NCBI GenBank assembly: GCA_023231005.1
Contig: JALNWG010000001.1
Span: 124,001 to 188,000 of the forward strand
From: Bacteroidales bacterium
Lineage (GTDB): Bacteria; Bacteroidota; Bacteroidia; Bacteroidales; FEN-979
Length of the DNA stretch: 64,000 nucleotides
Direction of reading: 5' to 3'
Position numbers and translations under genes: made by a program. Under the pieces are notes generated by a model, which ran no database searches, was not told the DNA's origin, and saw nothing but the letters and a program-made list of their open reading frames with translations. Below are positions 60,738 to 64,000 of the stretch, in pieces (position 1 is the first letter of the stretch; every line of letters begins with the position of its first letter).

Positions 60738-61609
60738 GCGGGGACAATGGTTTCCAATACCAAATTGATTAAGCCCCTGACTACCTGTTTATGATCTGCA
60801 AGATATTGACCGGTAGCCCGATTTGCAATCAAGGCACATACAGTTACCATTTCAAACCCCATAAGCGCGCCCAACCCGTATAAAGCAGAGGTCTCCATTT
60901 CAAAGTTAATGATGCGCTGGTCTTTATAACGGAAACTTTGCAGCTTTCTGATCATGTCGGGATCGGTAAGAGGAAGTCGCAAAAACCGACCCTGGGGACC
61001 ATAAAAACCAGGCGCTGTAACTGTTATCCCAGGAATGGAAAAAGGTCGGAACTTATCTACGAGTTTATCAGATCCTTTAATAAAATAAGGTCTCGAAAGG
61101 TTTACCGGCCAATCGGCATGGGCCGCAAAAGCAGCAGTTAATTCCTGATCAATAATATCGGCCGATCCTTTGTAAAAATGGAGCAGATTATCCAGTCCTA
61201 CAGCATGTGTCGACAATCCGAAACTGCCAATGGGAACATCGGGTTGAATAGATCCGGATGTTCCAATCCGGATGATGCTCAAAGTTCGGTGTGCCGGTTT
61301 TTGAACTCTGGTTTTAAGATCAAAATTAGCCAACGCATCCAGTTCATGCATCACAATATCGCAATTATCAGTACCAATCCCGGTAGATAAGGCTGTAATC
61401 CGCTTCCCATGATAATACCCGGTTGCCGAAATAAATTCCCGGTTTCCGGCACGATGATCAATATGGGTAAAATGTTCAGATATTTCTTTTACCCGGTTCG
61501 GATCGCCGACCACAATAACGATATCGGCCAGATCCTGGGGTTTCATACAAAGGTGGTAAACGCTTCCATCAGCATTTACAATCAGATCAGGTTCAGCAAG
61601 TAAGGGCAT
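60734..61609 (-). CDS. Nucleoside phosphorylase (PNP/UDP family, uridine-phosphorylase-like)
   Basis: The 291-residue protein shows VGDPNRVKEIS, GIGTDNCDIVMHEL, IRIGTSGSIQPDVPIGS (phosphate site) and NFEMETSALYGLGALMGF, the family-I uridine phosphorylase pattern. It cleaves a nucleoside with phosphate to base and ribose-1-phosphate; exact base preference is uncertain. A -7 box (TACCTTTG, 61626-61633) precedes it on this strand by about 17 bases. It is first in the three-gene minus-strand run. Confidence 0.92.
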   Translation of the reverse strand: MPLLAEPDLIVNADGSVYHLCMKPQDLADIVIVVGDPNRVKEISEHFTHIDHRAGNREFISATGYYHGKRITALSTGIGTDNCDIVMHELDALANFDLKTRVQKPAHRTLSIIRIGTSGSIQPDVPIGSFGLSTHAVGLDNLLHFYKGSADIIDQELTAAFAAHADWPVNLSRPYFIKGSDKLVDKFRPFSIPGITVTAPGFYGPQGRFLRLPLTDPDMIRKLQSFRYKDQRIINFEMETSALYGLGALMGFEMVTVCALIANRATGQYLADHKQVVRGLINLVLETIVPA

Positions 61610-61625
61610 CGTTTTTTTGTTTTTA

Positions 61626-61633
61626 CAAAGGTA
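61626..61633 (-). promoter_or_regulatory. -7 box (TACCTTTG) for nucleoside phosphorylase operon
   Basis: A perfect TAnnTTTG on the minus strand, 16 bases before the phosphorylase ATG. It overlaps the first base of the ATG of the divergent small membrane protein, which has no visible box of its own. Confidence 0.48.
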
Positions 61634-61944
61634 TGAAAATTTGGTTCACGTCATTTCTCTCCAGGATCAATCATCCCGGGTTCCAACGTGAATGCGATAG
61701 ATCTTATTCAAACTCCTCACACGAAATGGCATGGTCAATCCATTATTTGGTTTTGCTGATGGTTATTTTTATTGTAGTTTTGTTCATTGCCGTAGATGTT
61801 GATAAATTTTCAACCGGAAAAATTTATGCCATTGTTTCCTATATCTGGACCTTTATCGCTTCAACTGATTATCTTCCAGGGTTAATGGAAAGTCTTACTG
61901 CAGTAAGGGAATTAAATACACGATTGAAAGAAGAAAAAGTATGA
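61633..61944 (+). CDS. Small two-helix membrane protein, possible truncated ABC transmembrane domain
   Basis: The 103-residue frame has a polar N-terminus (about 30 residues), two hydrophobic helices (IHYLVLLMVIFIVVLFIAV and YAIVSYIWTFIASTDYLPG) and a charged amphipathic end (ESLTAVRELNTRLKEEKV). The last 50 residues remind me of the end of ABC six-transmembrane exporter-type domains, so this may be a remnant of a longer gene. A second ATG at 61726 would start at the helices. It overlaps cinA by 4 bases (ATGA), indicating coupled translation and a real gene. Confidence 0.55.
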   Translation: MKIWFTSFLSRINHPGFQRECDRSYSNSSHEMAWSIHYLVLLMVIFIVVLFIAVDVDKFSTGKIYAIVSYIWTFIASTDYLPGLMESLTAVRELNTRLKEEKV

Positions 61945-63191
61945 CAATAGAAATTATCAATATTGGTGACGAATTATTGATCGGGCAGGTAATCAATACC
62001 AATGCAGCCTGGATGGCTGAACGGTTGAATCTTTCCGGGTTTGTGGTCCGACAGGTTACCGTGATCCGTGATTCACGGGAAGAAATTTTGGAAGCTCTGT
62101 ACGCTGCCGAAAAACGATCAGAAGTAGTGTTGATTTCCGGAGGGATCGGGCCTACCAACGACGATATTACAAAACAAACCCTGTGTGAATTTTTTAATAC
62201 CCGTCTGGTATTTGATCCTGCCGCTTATCGGGATATAGAAACAATTTTTGCCCGGCGTGGATTTCCGGTTACTGAACTGAACAGGCAACAGGCAGAGCTC
62301 CCGGAACATTGTATTTCACTTCCAAATAAACTGGGTACTGCCCGGGGAATGTGGTTTGAGAAGGAAACCGGGAAAACAAAATCAATTGTGGTATCCATGC
62401 CGGGTGTTCCATTCGAGATGAAAGCCTTAATGACGGAAGAAGTGATACCCCGCCTTCAACAATGCTTTAAGACCTCGTTTATTTATCATAAAACCGTGCT
62501 TACTCAAGGAATCGGAGAATCATTTCTGGCTTCCAGAATCGAATCGTGGGAAAGCAGTTTACCGGAGAATATCAAACTGGCTTACCTTCCTCAGCCTGGA
62601 ATCGTAAGGTTGCGGCTAACAGGGACAGGAAAGGATGAACAAAAGCTCAAACATCAGATAGACCAGGCAGTTTCCGACCTGGGCGTGATCATCCCCGAGT
62701 TTATTTACGGATTTGATGAAGAAACCCTTGAAGAGATCATCGGAAAACTTCTTACAAACAAAAAACAAACCCTGGCAACCGTTGAAAGTTGCACCGGTGG
62801 TTACCTGGCGCACCTGATCACTTCCGTTCCAGGGAGTTCCCGATATTTTAAAGGATCTGTTATCGCATATTCCAACGAAATCAAAAAAAAATTTGTGAAT
62901 GTTCCCTTAGAAACTCTGGATAAATTTGGGGCCGTGAGTGAACAAGTTGTTATGGAAATGGCCATCTCTTTACAAACACAGTTCGGCGTTGATTTTGTAA
63001 TCGCCACCTCTGGAATTGCCGGTCCCGATGGAGGCACCCCCGAGAAACCAGTCGGTACAACCTGGATCGCCATTGCCACCCCCGATGAGGTTGTTGCTTC
63101 CCACTTCCTGTTTGGCGACAGTCGCGACCGGAATATCCGAAGAACCGCTCTCCAGGCAATGGCCATGCTTAGAACAAAACTGATTATTTAA
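61941..63191 (+). CDS. cinA: CinA (nicotinamide-nucleotide amidohydrolase / competence-damage-inducible protein)
   Basis: The 416-residue protein has the N-terminal MoCF-like domain (IINIGDELLIGQVINTN, SGGIGPTNDDITKQTL) and the C-terminal PncC-type amidohydrolase domain (VESCTGGYLAHLITSVPGSS, GIAGPDGGTPEKPVGT). It is a two-domain enzyme of the pyridine-nucleotide salvage type: the N-domain hydrolyses ADP-ribose and the C-domain deamidates NMN. Length is normal. It is translationally coupled to the small membrane protein before it. No recA neighbour is seen. Confidence 0.95.
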   Translation: MTIEIINIGDELLIGQVINTNAAWMAERLNLSGFVVRQVTVIRDSREEILEALYAAEKRSEVVLISGGIGPTNDDITKQTLCEFFNTRLVFDPAAYRDIETIFARRGFPVTELNRQQAELPEHCISLPNKLGTARGMWFEKETGKTKSIVVSMPGVPFEMKALMTEEVIPRLQQCFKTSFIYHKTVLTQGIGESFLASRIESWESSLPENIKLAYLPQPGIVRLRLTGTGKDEQKLKHQIDQAVSDLGVIIPEFIYGFDEETLEEIIGKLLTNKKQTLATVESCTGGYLAHLITSVPGSSRYFKGSVIAYSNEIKKKFVNVPLETLDKFGAVSEQVVMEMAISLQTQFGVDFVIATSGIAGPDGGTPEKPVGTTWIAIATPDEVVASHFLFGDSRDRNIRRTALQAMAMLRTKLII

Positions 63192-63270
63192 AATCATCCA
63201 TAATACCTGAAATGTATGATTTACCAGGATTTGACTTTTCGAAGAAAGCTCGATTTTTTATCCAGCGATA

Positions 63271-63301
63271 TTTGTGGTTTAAATAAAAAAATGTATCTTT
63301 G
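63271..63301 (+). promoter_or_regulatory. Bacteroidota-type promoter for rpmB
   Basis: TTTG (63271-63274), 19 bases, then TATCTTTG (63294-63301) match both consensus elements. The ATG of rpmB is 37 bases downstream. This is the best promoter in the window. Confidence 0.78.
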
Positions 63302-63338
63302 CACTCCAATTTGAAGTTGTATCTTAATTCTCAATATC

Positions 63339-63578
63339 ATGTCAAGGATTTGTGATCTTACCGGAAAAAGCGCCATGAAAGGCAACAGCGTTTCTCATTC
63401 TAACAAAAAAACGAAACGTTGGTTCAATGCCAATATTCAAACAAAAACTTTTTTTGTTCCAGAAGAGAATCGTGAAATTAAGATGAAAGTTACAGCATCT
63501 GCAATGCGTACGATCGATAAAAAGGGCGTTTATGCCTGCATCAAGGAAGCAAGAGAAAAAGGGTTTCTTAATAAATAA
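63339..63578 (+). CDS. rpmB: 50S ribosomal protein L28
   Basis: The 79-residue protein has the L28 signature (MSRICDLTGKSAMKGNSVSH, NKKTKRWFNANIQ, VTASAMRTIDKKGV). It is a primary rRNA-binding protein of the large subunit. In many relatives rpmG and a small DUF4295 gene follow directly; here a strong terminator comes 14 bases after the stop, so this transcript carries L28 alone. The long promoter-to-ATG leader (about 30 bases) shows no clear structure. Confidence 0.97.
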   Translation: MSRICDLTGKSAMKGNSVSHSNKKTKRWFNANIQTKTFFVPEENREIKMKVTASAMRTIDKKGVYACIKEAREKGFLNK

Positions 63579-63592
63579 TTTTTTTCATGGAT

Positions 63593-63630
63593 AAAAAAAA
63601 TGCTGTTATTCACATAACAGCATTTTTTTT
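63593..63630 (+). terminator. Rho-independent terminator of rpmB
   Basis: An A-run plus TGCTGTTAT, loop TCAC, then ATAACAGCA plus a T-run: 17 perfect pairs with a 4-base loop. The flanking A and T runs make it effective in both directions. Confidence 0.93.
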
Positions 63631-63697
63631 GCTCGTTTCAAAAAAGCAATAAATTGCAGGCATTATCGTTAAAGATATGCCATCGCGACCGATCTGA

Positions 63698-64000
63698 ATG
63701 AATAAATGTATTTGCTATATTTTATTTCTGTTTTTTTGTCCCTTTATCAGCCATTCCCAGCAGATACAAAATGGCAATAAGGATCATGATCTCGTTCAGT
63801 TTTCCGGAATTACAATCACTGCCGACAGCCTTAATCCTGTTCCTTATACTAAAATCTTTGACAAAAACAGTCACCGTGGAACTACCAGTGATATTCTGGG
63901 ATATTTTTCCTTTGTAGCGCATAAAAAGGATACTGTGATTTTTTCTGCTCTGGGATTTAAACCTACCTCCTTCATCATCCCCGATACCATTACAAAACAA
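63698..64000 (+). CDS. Secreted protein with carboxypeptidase-like regulatory domain (3' end outside window)
   Basis: The ATG at 63698 opens a frame running to the window edge (101 codons). It begins MNKCICYILFLFFCPFISHSQ, a signal peptide, followed by a compact beta-sandwich of the carboxypeptidase-D regulatory-like type (FSGITITADSLNPVPYTKIF, DILGYFSFVAHKKDTVIFSA), common at the N-terminus of Bacteroidota exported and outer-membrane proteins. The remainder, and so the function, is out of sight. A minus-strand frame over the same bases is a shadow. No -7 box was found upstream. Confidence 0.8.
   Translation, partial: MNKCICYILFLFFCPFISHSQQIQNGNKDHDLVQFSGITITADSLNPVPYTKIFDKNSHRGTTSDILGYFSFVAHKKDTVIFSALGFKPTSFIIPDTITKQ

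Noticed and set aside
63722..64000. Minus-strand gene at the right edge
   Set aside because: The plus strand encodes a signal peptide and a recognisable beta-sandwich domain over the same bases; the minus frame shows no domain.
2..64000. Mobile element or horizontally acquired island
   Set aside because: No transposase, integrase, tRNA target or flanking repeats; codon style and promoters look uniform throughout.

Overview
The window looks like a chromosomal segment of an anaerobic or facultative member of the Bacteroidota (Bacteroidales-like). Four things support this: type IX secretion (T9SS) C-terminal sorting domains on two proteins, gldF/gldG, LptD and DUF2723 proteins of the Bacteroidota type, and many copies of the TAnnTTTG -7 promoter element a short distance upstream of start codons. 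Genes are dense, no gap exceeds 300 bases, and many neighbours overlap by 4-10 bases. I saw no rRNA, tRNA, CRISPR array, insertion sequence or prophage gene.

Layout. 1-2.6 kb: 3' part of lptD, then ridA. 2.6-5.2 kb (minus): a compact ECF sigma / membrane anti-sigma-like / CHAT-protease operon. 5.4-8.3 kb: a prolyl oligopeptidase and a YD-repeat-like protein. 8.3-12.1 kb (minus): GT2 glycosyltransferase, second ECF sigma factor, urocanate hydratase. 12.2-16.2 kb (plus): tgt, GT39 glycosyltransferase, LptF/LptG-type permease. 16.2-18.8 kb (minus): ung, a di-heme peroxidase-like lipoprotein, ispE. 19-31 kb: housekeeping and envelope genes (a tiny lipoprotein, an outer-membrane protein, birA, radC, a polysaccharide deacetylase, DUF2723, gpmA, a PPP phosphatase, a large propeller histidine kinase). 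30.2-32.2 kb: a T9SS cargo protein.

32.3-45.3 kb (minus) is the most unusual block. It is one five-gene run. A NuoE-like, a NuoF/HydB-like and a giant 1228-residue subunit (2Fe-2S + GltD/NfnB-like flavoprotein + ferredoxin + degenerate molybdopterin-oxidoreductase domains) make a likely soluble NAD(P)/ferredoxin transhydrogenase. First and last in the run are two paralogous proteins with two receiver-like domains fused to a pyruvate-phosphate-dikinase-type ATP-binding domain that lacks the usual swivel and PEP domains. A plausible reading is a redox complex co-expressed with dedicated signalling or phosphotransfer proteins.

45.6-53.1 kb: gdhA, then on the minus strand gldF, gldG, a DUF4340 protein, a flippase and an O-antigen ligase. 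53.2-58.7 kb: a CDF transporter and SAM hydroxide adenosyltransferase, divergent from phoH-like and purC through a perfectly palindromic promoter region, then a DegT aminotransferase and a phosphoglycosyl transferase. 58.7-61.6 kb (minus): a nucleoside phosphorylase, a SirB1-type transglutaminase-fold protein and a T9SS-tagged phospholipase C / S1-P1 nuclease-like protein, each overlapping the next by 4 bases. 61.6-64 kb: a small membrane protein, cinA, rpmB with its own promoter and terminator, and the start of a secreted protein with a carboxypeptidase-like regulatory domain cut by the window edge.
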